Source: Flavobacterium sp. KS-LB2 (GTDB lineage Bacteria; Bacteroidota; Bacteroidia; Flavobacteriales; Flavobacteriaceae). Taken from it: a DNA stretch of 64,000 nt. Positions 1 to 10,012 of the stretch are shown here, one piece after another. Numbering within the stretch: the first letter of the stretch is position 1; each line of letters starts with the position of its first letter. Location of the stretch: the NCBI RefSeq assembly GCF_036895565.1, contig NZ_CP145904.1, forward strand, positions 1,488,001 through 1,552,000. Direction: 5' to 3'. The notes below the pieces were generated by a model. It was not told where the DNA came from and searched no databases. It saw only the letters and a program-made list of their open reading frames with translations. A program made the position numbers and the translations under genes.

Positions 1-716
1 AAAGCCAAATGATTTATTATGATCAAATTGAAAAGCCTCGTTTCGATTCTCCTTTTTGGAGTGTAGCATTTGAAGCACATAATATAAAATGGTTCTTGGT
101 TGCCTTTATTATTTTGTCAATAAGCACATTTTGTTTAATATTCAGTAGTTTAAATTTGAATCAAGCTACGGCATGGTTGAAAAAAATGCAATTACTATCA
201 TCAGCAGCCTTTAGTTTAGGACATGGTGGAAATGATTCACAAAAAGTAATGGGTATTATTGCTGCCGCTGTTGCAGTTTATATAAACACTAGTGGTGTAG
301 CACAGGAATCATTACCAGCTTGGTTAGATGTGGTTTTGCCTAATGATGAAGGAGCATTCAAAATGCCAGCTTGGATTCCTTTAGCTTGTTATTCTGCTAT
401 TGCAGCCGGAACGTTAAGTGGAGGATGGAAAATTGTGAAAACAATGGGTTCGAAAATTACAAAAGTGACTTCTTTTGAAGGTGTTGCCGCAGAAACTGCA
501 GGAGCATTGACATTATATTTTACAGAGCATTTTAAAGTGCCTGTAAGCACAACGCATACTATTACTGGATCTATCATTGGAGTTGGACTTACTAAAAGAG
601 TTTCTGCAGTGCGATGGGGAATGACTGTTAGCTTATTATGGGCTTGGGTTTTAACCATTCCAATTTCAGCAATATTAGCAGCAATCATTTACTATCTCTT
701 TAGTATTTTTATTTAA
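1..716 (+). CDS. Inorganic phosphate transporter, Pit family (C-terminal part, cut by window edge)
   Basis: Integral inner-membrane phosphate permease of the PiT family; only the C-terminal 235 or so residues are inside the window. The reading frame stays open to base 3, so the ATG at position 9 is probably internal and the gene starts off the left edge. The second PiT signature is visible (GHGGNDSQKVMG), followed by hydrophobic helices and the PVSTTHTITGSIIG segment typical of the C-terminal half. Full-length bacterial members are usually well over 300 residues. A strong hairpin terminator follows. Family assignment is firm; the exact substrate is inferred from the family. Confidence 0.9.
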   Translation, partial: SQMIYYDQIEKPRFDSPFWSVAFEAHNIKWFLVAFIILSISTFCLIFSSLNLNQATAWLKKMQLLSSAAFSLGHGGNDSQKVMGIIAAAVAVYINTSGVAQESLPAWLDVVLPNDEGAFKMPAWIPLACYSAIAAGTLSGGWKIVKTMGSKITKVTSFEGVAAETAGALTLYFTEHFKVPVSTTHTITGSIIGVGLTKRVSAVRWGMTVSLLWAWVLTIPISAILAAIIYYLFSIFI

Positions 717-735
717 TGCTAAAATAACAATCATA

Positions 736-772
736 AAAAAAAAAACCATTCTTAGACGAATGGTTTTTTTTT
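736..772. terminator. Bidirectional intrinsic terminator
   Basis: Stem CCATTC/GAATGG (746-751 with 758-763), flanked by A-run and T-run, so it can end both the phosphate transporter (+) and the GNAT operon (-). Confidence 0.8.
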
Positions 773-790
773 GCTCTAAAATTAATTTTT

Positions 791-1072
791 TTAAAACAGT
801 AGGTCTTGTATTTCCTTCGTTTTATCAAATACGCTTTTCGCGAAAGGACATAATGGTAAAATTTTAAGATTATTTTCCCGTGCATATTGTACGGCTTCCA
901 TCACCATTTTTTTGCCTACACTTTGTCCTGCAAAATTAGGATTTACTTCGGTGTGGTCAATAATAAATTTATCGGTTCCTGCCCAAGTATAGGTCATTTT
1001 TCCAGCTTCAACCTCGTTAGTTGTGGCTTTGAAATAACCGTTTTTGGTATCGTTTACATGTTCAATTGTCAT
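791..1072 (-). CDS. Small GNAT-family N-acetyltransferase (YjdJ-like)
   Basis: A 93-residue protein matching the minimal one-domain GNAT group (YjdJ type). The acetyl-CoA binding stretch is visible as HTEVNPNFAGQSVGKK, near residues 40-56, and the C-terminal part has the LPLCPFAKSVFDK element usual for this group. The substrate is unknown. It is the last gene of a minus-strand run after osmC-like and pirin genes, separated from osmC by 6 bases, so it is very probably co-transcribed. The ATG start at 1072 fits family length. Confidence 0.85.
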   Translation of the reverse strand: MTIEHVNDTKNGYFKATTNEVEAGKMTYTWAGTDKFIIDHTEVNPNFAGQSVGKKMVMEAVQYARENNLKILPLCPFAKSVFDKTKEIQDLLF

Positions 1073-1078
1073 TAGTTT

Positions 1079-1471
1079 CTAATTTAATTCAGTTGTTATT
1101 TCGATTGGGTTTGTTAAAATTTTGTGTATTGGACATTTGTCGGCAATGTTTATTAATCGTTTTTTTTGATCATTCTCTAAGTTGCCAAATAATTGAATGT
1201 TGCGCATTATTTTGAATTTATTTTCTACTGAATCAGTTTCAAAAATGACTTCAACTTTTACATCGGTTAAATCCCAGCCTTTTCGGTTGGCATACATCCG
1301 TAAAGTGATACAGGTACAAGCCGCTAGTGAAGAAGCCAGTAATTCTTTTGGCGCAAAGCCTAGATCTTTTCCTCCGTTACTTTCAGGTTCGTCAGAAATA
1401 ATAAAATTAGTTTCTGATTGTATTTCTGTTTTATAAAGTTCAGCGCCGATACTGGCTATTATTTTACCCAT
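1079..1471 (-). CDS. OsmC family peroxide-resistance-type protein
   Basis: A 130-residue OsmC/Ohr superfamily protein. Members reduce organic or fatty-acid hydroperoxides with two cysteines; here Cys lies in LAACTCITLRM and again in DKCPIHKIL, the expected positions. The frame is open further upstream, but I take the ATG at 1471 (MGKIIASIG) because it lies one base after the pirin stop codon and gives family length; an upstream TTG at 1570 would add residues encoded inside pirin. The near-overlap suggests translational coupling with pirin. A role in oxidative stress is inferred from family. Confidence 0.88.
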   Translation of the reverse strand: MGKIIASIGAELYKTEIQSETNFIISDEPESNGGKDLGFAPKELLASSLAACTCITLRMYANRKGWDLTDVKVEVIFETDSVENKFKIMRNIQLFGNLENDQKKRLINIADKCPIHKILTNPIEITTELN

Positions 1472-1472
1472 A

Positions 1473-2357
1473 TTATTGTCTTTTATTTTGTTCTGGAAGT
1501 GGAACAAATTCAGTTTCATTCGGAACTGTATCAAAGGTTTGTGCCAACCATTTTTCTTTTGCTTTTTCAATCAATTCTTTAGTTGAAGCAACAAAATTCC
1601 AATAGATAATTCTTTCTTCTGGAAAAGGATCTCCACCAAAAATGTAAATAGTCGTGTTTGCGGCCATTTCAAACGTACAGAGTTTACTGTCTTTGGCAAT
1701 TAAAATTTGCTTTGGACCAAAAACATTTTCTTCACTTTCGATACTGCCTTCTAAAATATACAAAGCGCTTTCGCCAAATAAATGCTCACCAATTGTTACC
1801 GTTTGTGCCGTGGTGCTTTTTAATTCTAAGAGGTAAAGCGGACTGTAAACTGGGACAGGAGATTTTCTGCCAAGTACTTCGCCAGCTATTAGTTTAAAAG
1901 CAATATTATCCGTTTTCCATTCAGGAATTTGATTCTCAGGAACATGAAAAAAAGAAGGTTCTATTTCTTCTAATTCTTTTGGTAAAGCAACCCAAATTTG
2001 AAGTCCGTGTAGCATCTTGCTGGAACTTCGCAAATACTCCGGAGTTCGTTCAGAGTGGACGATTCCTTTTCCTGCAGTCATCCAATTGATTTGTCCGGGT
2101 TTAATTTCCATTTCCGTTCCCAAACTATCTCGGTGCATAATGCTTCCTTCGAACAGATATGTCAACGTGGAAAGCCCAATGTGTGGGTGCGGCGGAACAT
2201 CTAAGTTTTCGTATTCGCTCATGCTAGAAGGTCCCATGTGATCGATGAATGCAAATGGCCCAACCATTCTTTTTTCTCGAAAGGGAAGCAATCGCCCAAC
2301 CATAAAGTTGCCAATATTACTCGGACGTTCTTCTATAATTAGTTTTATATTTGACAT
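1473..2357 (-). CDS. Pirin family protein
   Basis: A 294-residue bicupin of the pirin family. The metal-binding N-terminal cupin is visible (HPHIGLSTLTYLF, then HRDSLG and GKGIVHSE), followed by the pirin C-terminal domain (GHQ-like region from about residue 165). Bacterial pirins include quercetin dioxygenases and metabolic regulators, and the substrate cannot be read from sequence. ATG at 2357 (MSNIKLIIEERPS) is chosen over a TTG at 2390, because residues before it are Phe/Lys/Leu-rich spacer unlike the family. It lies between the YetF-like gene and osmC on the same strand. Confidence 0.9.
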   Translation of the reverse strand: MSNIKLIIEERPSNIGNFMVGRLLPFREKRMVGPFAFIDHMGPSSMSEYENLDVPPHPHIGLSTLTYLFEGSIMHRDSLGTEMEIKPGQINWMTAGKGIVHSERTPEYLRSSSKMLHGLQIWVALPKELEEIEPSFFHVPENQIPEWKTDNIAFKLIAGEVLGRKSPVPVYSPLYLLELKSTTAQTVTIGEHLFGESALYILEGSIESEENVFGPKQILIAKDSKLCTFEMAANTTIYIFGGDPFPEERIIYWNFVASTKELIEKAKEKWLAQTFDTVPNETEFVPLPEQNKRQ

Positions 2358-2418
2358 ATTAAGTGTTTTTTTTAAAGCTAAAAATAACAAAAATTGACTT
2401 TGTGTTTACTATTTCTTT

Positions 2419-2934
2419 TTAGTTTATTCCGCTTAAACTTTTGTGGATGTGTTTGCGCTTGTGATAGGTTTGTTTTAAATTTTGATTGCCCGAAATGATG
2501 CTGATATTTCCATCAATTTCTAACATTGCGAGTTTTACATCTTTAAAATATTCGATTCCATGTTCGCGCATGGCTTCTTTCAATTCATCTGATGTAATAT
2601 TTAATTTGCTTAAAGTTTTAAAATCAAGATTACCATCGTGTATCAAGATTTCTGGTTTTTCTTGCATGAAATCACTGAATCGTGGGTATTTATACATCAA
2701 TTTCTTTAAAATAAAATTAATGCTAAAAAGGACCGAAGCCGCGGCTAAACCTCCCCATAAACTGGTATCGTTTCCTACCATTGCATTTTGAACGGAGTTG
2801 CTGATGAGCAGAATTAATATTACATCAGCAGTGTTCAATTGAGACAATTCTTTCTTCCCAAAAAGTCGTAAAGCGATAACCATAAAAAAATAAACGGCAC
2901 TACTGCGAAGAATTATAGCAAGGTACTCGTTCAT
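2419..2934 (-). CDS. YetF-like membrane protein (DUF421)
   Basis: A 171-residue protein with the YetF/DUF421 layout: three hydrophobic N-terminal segments (about residues 7-25, 36-52 and 58-78) containing RLFGKKELSQLNTADVILILLISN, then a cytosolic YetF domain with the ILIHDGNLD and EHGIEYFKDVKLAMLEIDGNISII stretches. Function is poorly known; spore-coat and stress links exist in other bacteria. It stops 61 bases before the pirin gene on the same strand, so it could head that operon. Confidence 0.87.
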   Translation of the reverse strand: MNEYLAIILRSSAVYFFMVIALRLFGKKELSQLNTADVILILLISNSVQNAMVGNDTSLWGGLAAASVLFSINFILKKLMYKYPRFSDFMQEKPEILIHDGNLDFKTLSKLNITSDELKEAMREHGIEYFKDVKLAMLEIDGNISIISGNQNLKQTYHKRKHIHKSLSGIN

Positions 2935-3019
2935 TTTTTTAGGTTTACTATTTTGTTTTTAACTTTAAGAATGACCAAAACTTAAATAAAGTTTTTACAA
3001 ATTCAAGGTTAGCATAATA

Positions 3020-4402
3020 CTATTTCAAATCTGTTTTTTGTTTGAAATTTTTTTCTATTGCTTTGATCATTTCACCAGCAATATCTTTATTGGTAGCACC
3101 TTCAATTCCTTCTAGTCCTGGGGATGAATTTACTTCTAATAATAAAGGCCCTTTTGAGGAGCGTATGATATCAACACCAGCCACTTTCAAGTCCATTGCT
3201 TTTGTAGCTTTTATAGCAATACGTTTTTCTTCTGCGGTTACTTTTATAACTGAAGCGGTTCCTCCAAGATGAATGTTGGCTCTGAATTCCCCAGGCATCG
3301 CTTCACGCTGAATGGCAGCAACCACTTTTCCATCAATTACAAAACAACGGATGTCTTTTCCATTAGCTTCTTTGATAAACTCTTGAACTAATATGTTGGC
3401 ATTTAAGCTTTTGAAAGCATTTATAACACTTTCTGCAGCTTTTTTTGTCTCAGCCAATACAACACCTTTTCCTTGTGTTCCTTCAAGTAATTTTACAATT
3501 AAAGGTGAACCTCCTACCATTTTTATTAAATCGTCGGTATCTAATGGTGAGTTTGCAAAACCTGTGGTTGGAATTTCCACCCCATGATTTAACAATAATT
3601 GTAAAGAGTATAATTTATCGCGAGATTGTGTAATGGCATTTGAAGAATTCAAACAAAAAACTTTTAAGGCTTCAAATTGTCTGGTTAAAGCGCAGCCATA
3701 AAAAGTAATACTAGGTCTGATTCTTGGAATTATTGCATCAAATTGATTTAATATTTTACCACCACGATAATGAATTTCTGGTGTTTTTGCATCCAGTTTC
3801 ATGTAACATTCCTTGATGTTAAGGAAGTGCATTTCGTGACCACGCATTTCCCCGGCTTCCATGATACGCTTGTTGCTGTACAATTCAGGATTGCTGGCTA
3901 AAAGCCCGATTCGTAAACCAGAGCTTGCTTTTTCTGAATTTTTATATAATTCTTTTAAGCTATCAGAAGTTGGTTGTCCCAAAAGATATTTTTGTTCGGG
4001 ATCAACTAGAACTCTACCACTCATGGCTTCACGGCCCAAAAGCATTCGGAAACCCATTGAATCTCGGTTAGTCAACGTCATTTCTATTGGCCACTGTGAA
4101 CTTCCAATTTGTAGATTTGTTTGAATCACATAGCGTTGTTCTCTAAAACCACTGGAACTTTTTACAATTCGTTTGTCGATTAACCGTGCTTCACAATGAA
4201 TTACCGTTTTTAGATTATTTTGTATTGGGTTGATGTCAAATTTTACCCAGTTGCTCTCATTTTTTATAAACGGAGCAATGTTTATAGCGTGTAGAGCTGA
4301 TGTTTTTGCACCCGAATCTACTCGGGCTTTAATAGTAGGAATTCCTAATTCTGGAAAAGAACACCATTCTTCACTACCTAAAATAACTTTGTTATCTGAC
4401 AT
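3020..4402 (-). CDS. RimB-like retropepsin domain fused to RimK-type ATP-grasp ligase
   Basis: A 460-residue two-domain protein. Residues 1 to about 145 match the ATP-dependent zinc-protease/RimB family, a retropepsin-like fold with the [11 protein letters not shown] motif (Asp29). From about residue 160 it is a RimK ATP-grasp alpha-L-glutamate ligase, with a pre-ATP-grasp domain, [38 protein letters not shown] and [16 protein letters not shown] metal/ATP residues. RimK adds glutamates to the C-terminus of ribosomal protein S6, and RimB-type proteins trim such tails, so both activities may sit on one chain. The target is inferred; no rpsF is nearby. The ATG at 4402 follows a promoter -7 match. 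Confidence 0.88.
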   Translation of the reverse strand: MSDNKVILGSEEWCSFPELGIPTIKARVDSGAKTSALHAINIAPFIKNESNWVKFDINPIQNNLKTVIHCEARLIDKRIVKSSSGFREQRYVIQTNLQIGSSQWPIEMTLTNRDSMGFRMLLGREAMSGRVLVDPEQKYLLGQPTSDSLKELYKNSEKASSGLRIGLLASNPELYSNKRIMEAGEMRGHEMHFLNIKECYMKLDAKTPEIHYRGGKILNQFDAIIPRIRPSITFYGCALTRQFEALKVFCLNSSNAITQSRDKLYSLQLLLNHGVEIPTTGFANSPLDTDDLIKMVGGSPLIVKLLEGTQGKGVVLAETKKAAESVINAFKSLNANILVQEFIKEANGKDIRCFVIDGKVVAAIQREAMPGEFRANIHLGGTASVIKVTAEEKRIAIKATKAMDLKVAGVDIIRSSKGPLLLEVNSSPGLEGIEGATNKDIAGEMIKAIEKNFKQKTDLK

Positions 4403-4435
4403 AAATTAATTTTGTTTAACCTTTTTTATAAAGAC

Positions 4436-4443
4436 CAAATGTA
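4436..4443 (-). promoter_or_regulatory. -7 promoter element for the RimB-RimK gene
   Basis: Minus-strand TACATTTG, a full match to the Bacteroidota TAnnTTTG element, about 35 bases upstream of the ATG. No well-spaced -33 TTG is seen. Confidence 0.45.
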
Positions 4444-4478
4444 AATATTTGTTTTCAAAAAAAGTATGTTTACTGTAA

Positions 4479-4521
4479 AGAATAAACCCGCTATGTTATA
4501 AAAACGTAACGGGTTTATTTT
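4479..4521 (-). terminator. Terminator of clpC
   Basis: Ten-base stem AATAAACCCG/CGGGTTTATT (4481-4490 with 4510-4519) just downstream of the clpC stop codon on the minus strand; the loop is long (19 nt) and can pair further. Confidence 0.6.
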
Positions 4522-4540
4522 ACTGAATTTGTTTGTAAAT

Positions 4541-7087
4541 TTAAGGATTTGTAGGTTCTCCAGCTTTGTGAATTTGAACTGTAAGCTCTTGTGAACCATC
4601 TTCAATATCCATAAAAATTTCATCTCCTGAAGTGATTTTTGAGGTAATTATTTCTTCAGCAAGAGCATCTTCTACATATTTTTGAATCGCTCTTTTTAAT
4701 GGTCTAGCGCCAAATTGCTTGTCAAAACCTTTCTCTGCAATAAATGCTTTTGCTTTGTCAGAAAGATTTAATTGATATCCTAATTCAGCAACACGAGCGA
4801 ATAATTTTTTCAATTCGATTTCGATAATCAAATCAATATCATGTTTTTCTAAAGCATTGAAAACAATTACATCATCAATTCGGTTAAGAAATTCTGGAGC
4901 AAAAGTTTTTTTCAATGCATTTTCGATAATGCTTTTCGAATTATCGTCAGCCTGAGCCACTTTTGCAGCAGTTCCAAAACCAACACCTTGTCCGAAATCT
5001 TTCAATTGTCTGGCTCCAACATTTGAAGTCATAATAATTATTGTATTCTTGAAGTCAATTTTGCGTCCAAGACTATCAGTTAAATAACCATCATCTAAAA
5101 CTTGTAAAAGCATATTGAAAACATCAGGATGCGCTTTTTCTATCTCATCCAATAATACTACACAATATGGTTTTCTACGAACTTTTTCGGTTAATTGACC
5201 ACCTTCTTCATATCCTACGTATCCCGGAGGTGCTCCAACTAAACGAGAAATCGCGAATTTTTCCATGTATTCACTCATGTCAATTCGAATGAGTGCATCT
5301 TCAGAATCGAATAATTCTTTTGCTAAAACCTTAGCCAATTGAGTTTTACCAACACCAGTTTGTCCTAAGAATATAAAGGAACCAATTGGACGATTCGGAT
5401 CTTTCAATCCGGCACGATTTCTTTGGATAGAACGAGCAATTTTCATCACTGCTTCTTTTTGTCCAATAACCTTACCTTCAATTAGTTCAGGAAGTTTAGC
5501 TAGTTTGTTACTTTCGGTTTGTGCAATTCGATTTACGGGAATTCCACTCATCATAGAAACTACATCAGCAACATTGTCTTCGGTAACTTCAATTCGGTTA
5601 TTTTTAGCGTCTTCTTCCCATTGTTCTTGAGCAATAGCTAAGTCTTTTTCAATTCGTTTTTCATCATCACGAAGTTTAGCGGCCTCTTCGTATTTTTGTT
5701 TTTTAACAACAACATTCTTTAATTCACGTACGTCTTCTAATTGACGCTCCAAATCTAAAATTTGTTTTGGTACTTCAATGTTAGTAATATGAACTCGAGA
5801 TCCTGCCTCGTCTAATGCATCAATCGCTTTGTCTGGTAAGAAACGTTCAGACATGTATCTGTCAGTTAATTTTACACAAGCTTCAATAGCTTCTGGAGTG
5901 TAAGTAACATTATGGTGATCTTCGTATTTGTTTTTGATGTTATTCAAAATGGTAATCGTTTCCGATACTGATGTAGGTTCTACGATTATTTTTTGAAAAC
6001 GTCTCTCTAATGCACCATCTTTTTCTATGTACTGTCTGTATTCGTCTAATGTTGTTGCACCTATACACTGAATCTCTCCACGAGCTAATGCTGGTTTAAA
6101 CATGTTAGAAGCGTCCAATGAACCTGTTGCGCCACCAGCACCAACAATAGTGTGAATTTCATCTATAAAAAGAATGATATCATCATTTTTTTCTAGTTCG
6201 TTCATCACTGCTTTCATGCGTTCTTCAAATTGTCCTCTGTATTTTGTACCAGCAACAAGACTTGCTAAATCTAAGGTAACAACGCGTTTGTTGAATAAAG
6301 TACGTGATACCTTTTTCTGAATAATGCGCAAGGCTAAACCTTCGGCAATAGCTGATTTTCCTACACCTGGTTCTCCAATAAGTAATGGATTATTCTTTTT
6401 ACGACGGCTCAAAATTTGCGAAACACGTTCGATTTCTTTCTCGCGCCCTACAACGGGATCCAGTTTTCCTTCTTCGGCCATTTCTGTTAAATCTCTTCCG
6501 AAATTATCTAAAACAGGAGTTTTAGATTTCTTATTGGATTTATTGGCTGGATTATTAAAAGTCCCTTCTTTTAGACTGTCATCTTGTCCTGAATCGTCAT
6601 TATAAGATTCGTTTCGGGGCAAATTTTCTATAAAATCTTCTTCGTTTGGAGTCATGTTTAGATATTGTTCTTTAGCTATATCGTAATCAATTTTCAGTTT
6701 ATTCAATAGCTTGGTTGTTGGATCGTTTTCGTTTCTTAAAATGCACAACAATAAATGTGCGGTGCTAATCGAGGAACTTTGAAAAACTTTTGCTTCTAGA
6801 AAAGTGGTTTTCAAGGCTCGTTCAGCTTGTCTTGTCAAGTGTAAGTTTTTCTTTTCAACATTTACGTCTAAGCTTGGACTTGCGGGGCTTAGGATTTCTA
6901 CTTTTCTGCGCAAATGTTCTAAATCAACATCTAAGTTATTCAATATTTGAATTGCTTTTCCGTTTCCGTCTCTTAGAATACCTAGCATTAAGTGTTCTGT
7001 TCCTATAAAGTCATGCCCTAGTCGCAAAGCTTCTTCTTTGCTGTAAGTAATAACGTCTTTTACTCTTGGTGAAAAATTATCATCCAT
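4541..7087 (-). CDS. clpC: ATP-dependent Clp protease ATP-binding subunit ClpC
   Basis: Class I Hsp100 unfoldase of 848 residues that feeds substrates to ClpP. Order: Clp N-domain repeats (1 to about 145), acidic linker, AAA1 with Walker A GEPGVGKS near residue 238 and Walker B ILFIDEIHT, a UVR-type coiled linker (KQKYEEAAKLRDDEKR) near 465, AAA2 with GQTGVGKT near 572, then the D2 small domain. The linker identifies ClpC rather than ClpA or ClpB, and a VGF tripeptide in AAA2 fits ClpP docking. I choose ATG 7087 (MDDNFSPRVKDV); an ATG at 7159 would add a 24-residue extension unlike the family. It is divergent from gyrA. Confidence 0.96.
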   Translation of the reverse strand: MDDNFSPRVKDVITYSKEEALRLGHDFIGTEHLMLGILRDGNGKAIQILNNLDVDLEHLRRKVEILSPASPSLDVNVEKKNLHLTRQAERALKTTFLEAKVFQSSSISTAHLLLCILRNENDPTTKLLNKLKIDYDIAKEQYLNMTPNEEDFIENLPRNESYNDDSGQDDSLKEGTFNNPANKSNKKSKTPVLDNFGRDLTEMAEEGKLDPVVGREKEIERVSQILSRRKKNNPLLIGEPGVGKSAIAEGLALRIIQKKVSRTLFNKRVVTLDLASLVAGTKYRGQFEERMKAVMNELEKNDDIILFIDEIHTIVGAGGATGSLDASNMFKPALARGEIQCIGATTLDEYRQYIEKDGALERRFQKIIVEPTSVSETITILNNIKNKYEDHHNVTYTPEAIEACVKLTDRYMSERFLPDKAIDALDEAGSRVHITNIEVPKQILDLERQLEDVRELKNVVVKKQKYEEAAKLRDDEKRIEKDLAIAQEQWEEDAKNNRIEVTEDNVADVVSMMSGIPVNRIAQTESNKLAKLPELIEGKVIGQKEAVMKIARSIQRNRAGLKDPNRPIGSFIFLGQTGVGKTQLAKVLAKELFDSEDALIRIDMSEYMEKFAISRLVGAPPGYVGYEEGGQLTEKVRRKPYCVVLLDEIEKAHPDVFNMLLQVLDDGYLTDSLGRKIDFKNTIIIMTSNVGARQLKDFGQGVGFGTAAKVAQADDNSKSIIENALKKTFAPEFLNRIDDVIVFNALEKHDIDLIIEIELKKLFARVAELGYQLNLSDKAKAFIAEKGFDKQFGARPLKRAIQKYVEDALAEEIITSKITSGDEIFMDIEDGSQELTVQIHKAGEPTNP

Positions 7088-7172
7088 AATATATATTTGA
7101 TATCGTAAATTTAGTGAATTAGTGATAGAAAAACAAAAACCATTCCTATTAGAAGTCATGTCAGCTAAGAGA

Positions 7173-7180
7173 CAAAAATA
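7173..7180 (-). promoter_or_regulatory. -7 promoter element for clpC
   Basis: Minus-strand TATTTTTG matches TAnnTTTG. It lies 86 bases upstream of ATG 7087 but only 14 upstream of ATG 7159, so transcripts from here would start close to or inside the upstream ATG, favouring the downstream start. No clear -33 TTG. Confidence 0.4.
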
Positions 7181-7270
7181 ATCATAATAATAAAGTTAAA
7201 TTTCCCTTAAATTATTAACTAAAAACGAGGTTTATTTTGTTAATAAATCATTGAAATAAGTGTTTCTAAA

Positions 7271-7303
7271 TTGGTTTAAAAATTTCAAAAAGACGTATAT
7301 TGG
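7271..7303 (+). promoter_or_regulatory. Probable gyrA promoter
   Basis: TTG at 7271-7273 and TATATTGG at 7296-7303 (one mismatch to TAnnTTTG), 22-base spacer, 40 bases upstream of the gyrA start. Confidence 0.4.
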
Positions 7304-7343
7304 CACGTTTTGAAACTAATATAATTTTTTAATATAACAACTT

Positions 7344-9965
7344 ATGTCTGAAGGAGAAAAGTTAATTCCTATTAACATAGAAGATGAAATGAAATCAGCT
7401 TACATCGATTATTCGATGTCAGTAATTGTATCAAGAGCACTTCCAGATGTTAGAGATGGTTTGAAACCAGTACATCGAAGAGTTCTTTATGGAATGTATG
7501 ATTTAGGAGTTTTTTCAAATAAAGCCCATAAAAAATCCGCTAGAATTGTCGGGGAAGTTTTAGGTAAGTATCACCCACACGGAGATACATCTGTTTATGA
7601 TGCTATGGTTCGTATGGCGCAGGAGTGGAGTATGCGTTATCTTTTAGTAGATGGTCAAGGTAACTTTGGATCTGTAGATGGTGATAGTCCGGCAGCAATG
7701 CGTTATACGGAAGCTAGAATGCGTAAGATTTCGGAAGAAATTATGGCAGATATTGAAAAAGAAACCGTTGATTTTCAATTGAATTTTGACGATACTTTAT
7801 ACGAGCCTAAAGTGATGCCAACACGTGTTCCTACTTTATTGATTAATGGAGCTACAGGTATTGCTGTAGGTATGGCAACTAATATGCCACCACACAATCT
7901 TACTGAAGTTATAAACGGAACATTAGCATATATTGATAATAATGAAATTGAGATAGACGAATTGATGAATCATATTAAAGCACCAGATTTTCCTACTGGT
8001 GGTATCATATATGGTTATGAAGGCGTTCGTGAAGCATTTAAAACAGGTAGAGGACGTATTGTAATGCGTGCTAAAGTTGGTTTTGAAGAAGTAGACGGAC
8101 GAGAATGCATCATCGTTACCGAAATACCATACCAGGTTAACAAAGCAGATATGATCAAGCGTACTGCGGATTTGGTTAATGATAAAAAAATAGATGGCAT
8201 TGCTAATATTCGAGACGAATCAGATAGAAATGGTATGCGTATCGTTTACATATTGAAACGTGATGCTACACCAAATGTGGTTTTGAATACATTGTATAAA
8301 TTTACACAATTACAGTCTTCATTTAGTGTAAATAACATTGCATTGGTAAAAGGACGTCCACAAATGTTGAATCTGAAAGATATGATTCACTATTTTGTTG
8401 AGCACCGCCACGATGTAGTAATTCGTAGAACGCAATTTGATTTGCGCAAAGCAGAGGAAAGAGCGCATATATTAGAAGGATTAATTATTGCATCGGATAA
8501 TATTGATGAAGTTATTGCTTTAATCAAAGCATCAAAAAATACGGAAGAGGCAAGAAATAAATTAATCGAAAGATTCCAATTATCCGATATTCAGTCTCGA
8601 GCTATTGTTGAAATGCGTTTGCGTCAGTTAACAGGTCTTGAACAGGATAAGTTACGAGCGGAATATGAGGAAATAATGAAGTTAATTGAGCATTTAAGAG
8701 CTTTATTAGCTGATGTTAATTTAAGAACTGCATTGATTAAAGAAGAGTTAGAAGAAATTCGCGAGAAATACGGGGATGCACGTCGTTCTATCATTGAATA
8801 TTCTGGTGGAGACGTAAGTATTGAAGACTTAATTGCTGATGAAAATGTAGTTATTACCATTTCTCATGCAGGTTATATTAAACGTACCAATCTTACAGAA
8901 TATAAAACTCAGAATAGAGGGGGAGTTGGACAAAAAAGTGCTGGAACAAGAGATCAGGATTTCTTAGAGCATATGTTTGTGGCGACAAATCACCAGTACA
9001 TGATGTTCTTTACTCAAAAAGGAAAATGTTTCTGGATGCGCGTTTATGAAATACCAGAAGGAAGCAAAACAGCTAAAGGTAGAGCGATTCAAAATTTGGT
9101 GAATATTGAAAGTGATGATAAAGTAAAAGCATTTATTTGTACACAAGATTTAAAAGATAAAGAGTACATCAATAGCCACAACCTTATTATGGTGACCAAA
9201 AAAGGTCAGGTTAAGAAAACCTCTTTAGAGAAATATTCTAAACCTAGAGTTAATGGTGTTGCTGCAATTACTATTAAAGAAGGAGATGAATTATTAGAAG
9301 CTAAACTTACTAATGGAGAAAGCCAAATTATATTGGCTGTGAAATCTGGTAAATTAGTTCGTTTTGAAGAAACAAAAACTCGTCCAATGGGAAGAACAGC
9401 TTCTGGAGTTCGTGGAATTACTTTAAAGGATGATACTGATGAAGTAATTGGCATGGTTACTGTTAATGACATGAACAGCGAAATATTAGTAGTTGCTGAA
9501 AACGGATACGGAAAACGCTCTAGCCTTGATGAATACAGAATCACAAATCGCGGTGGTAAAGGGGTTAAAACCTTAAATATTACCGAGAAAACTGGGAAAC
9601 TGATTTCTATAAATGCGGTTACAGATGCGGATGATTTGATGATTATCAATAAATCTGGATTGACTATTAGAATGGCAGTTGAAGATTTGAGGGTTATGGG
9701 TCGTGCAACGCAAGGTGTCAAGTTGATTAACATCAAAGGGAACGATTCGATTGCGGCAGTTACAAAGGTTATGAAAGATGATGTAGCTGAAGTAGTTGTA
9801 GATGAAGAAGGTAATGTTATCGAAACTGAAGCTATCGAAAGAGTAAAGCCTGTTTTAGAAGTTCTTGAAGACGAAGGAGTTGAAGAGGATGAAGACGAAG
9901 ATGATTCTGAAGAAGATGAAGCAGATGACGATTCTGAAGATGAGGATCAAGATGACGAAGTATAA
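7344..9965 (+). CDS. gyrA: DNA gyrase subunit A
   Basis: The 873-residue GyrA breakage-reunion subunit of gyrase. The winged-helix/tower domain carries the catalytic tyrosine in [10 protein letters not shown] (Tyr121). The quinolone-resistance region reads [10 protein letters not shown], so the position equal to E. coli Ser83 is Thr82, the residue reported for wild-type Flavobacterium gyrases. The C-terminal beta-pinwheel follows, with GyrA-box-like NRGGVGQ near 520 and NRGGKGV near 735. The last 60 or so residues are an extremely acidic Glu/Asp tail. The ATG at 7344 gives the usual [16 protein letters not shown] start. A TPR gene follows 47 bases later. Confidence 0.97.
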   Translation: MSEGEKLIPINIEDEMKSAYIDYSMSVIVSRALPDVRDGLKPVHRRVLYGMYDLGVFSNKAHKKSARIVGEVLGKYHPHGDTSVYDAMVRMAQEWSMRYLLVDGQGNFGSVDGDSPAAMRYTEARMRKISEEIMADIEKETVDFQLNFDDTLYEPKVMPTRVPTLLINGATGIAVGMATNMPPHNLTEVINGTLAYIDNNEIEIDELMNHIKAPDFPTGGIIYGYEGVREAFKTGRGRIVMRAKVGFEEVDGRECIIVTEIPYQVNKADMIKRTADLVNDKKIDGIANIRDESDRNGMRIVYILKRDATPNVVLNTLYKFTQLQSSFSVNNIALVKGRPQMLNLKDMIHYFVEHRHDVVIRRTQFDLRKAEERAHILEGLIIASDNIDEVIALIKASKNTEEARNKLIERFQLSDIQSRAIVEMRLRQLTGLEQDKLRAEYEEIMKLIEHLRALLADVNLRTALIKEELEEIREKYGDARRSIIEYSGGDVSIEDLIADENVVITISHAGYIKRTNLTEYKTQNRGGVGQKSAGTRDQDFLEHMFVATNHQYMMFFTQKGKCFWMRVYEIPEGSKTAKGRAIQNLVNIESDDKVKAFICTQDLKDKEYINSHNLIMVTKKGQVKKTSLEKYSKPRVNGVAAITIKEGDELLEAKLTNGESQIILAVKSGKLVRFEETKTRPMGRTASGVRGITLKDDTDEVIGMVTVNDMNSEILVVAENGYGKRSSLDEYRITNRGGKGVKTLNITEKTGKLISINAVTDADDLMIINKSGLTIRMAVEDLRVMGRATQGVKLINIKGNDSIAAVTKVMKDDVAEVVVDEEGNVIETEAIERVKPVLEVLEDEGVEEDEDEDDSEEDEADDDSEDEDQDDEV

Positions 9966-10012
9966 AAAAATAGAAAATAAAGAATAATTATTAAACAAAA
10001 ATAGAGAATATT

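Noticed and set aside
7085..7159. ClpC start at the upstream ATG 7159
   Set aside because: It adds 24 residues (MTSNRNGFCFS...) not expected in ClpC, while MDDNFSPRVKDV at 7087 is the family-typical start.
9206..9736. A 176-residue open frame on the minus strand inside gyrA
   Set aside because: It is antisense to well-conserved GyrA coding sequence, is low-complexity (Ser/Thr/Ile/Leu-rich) and has no recognisable domain.
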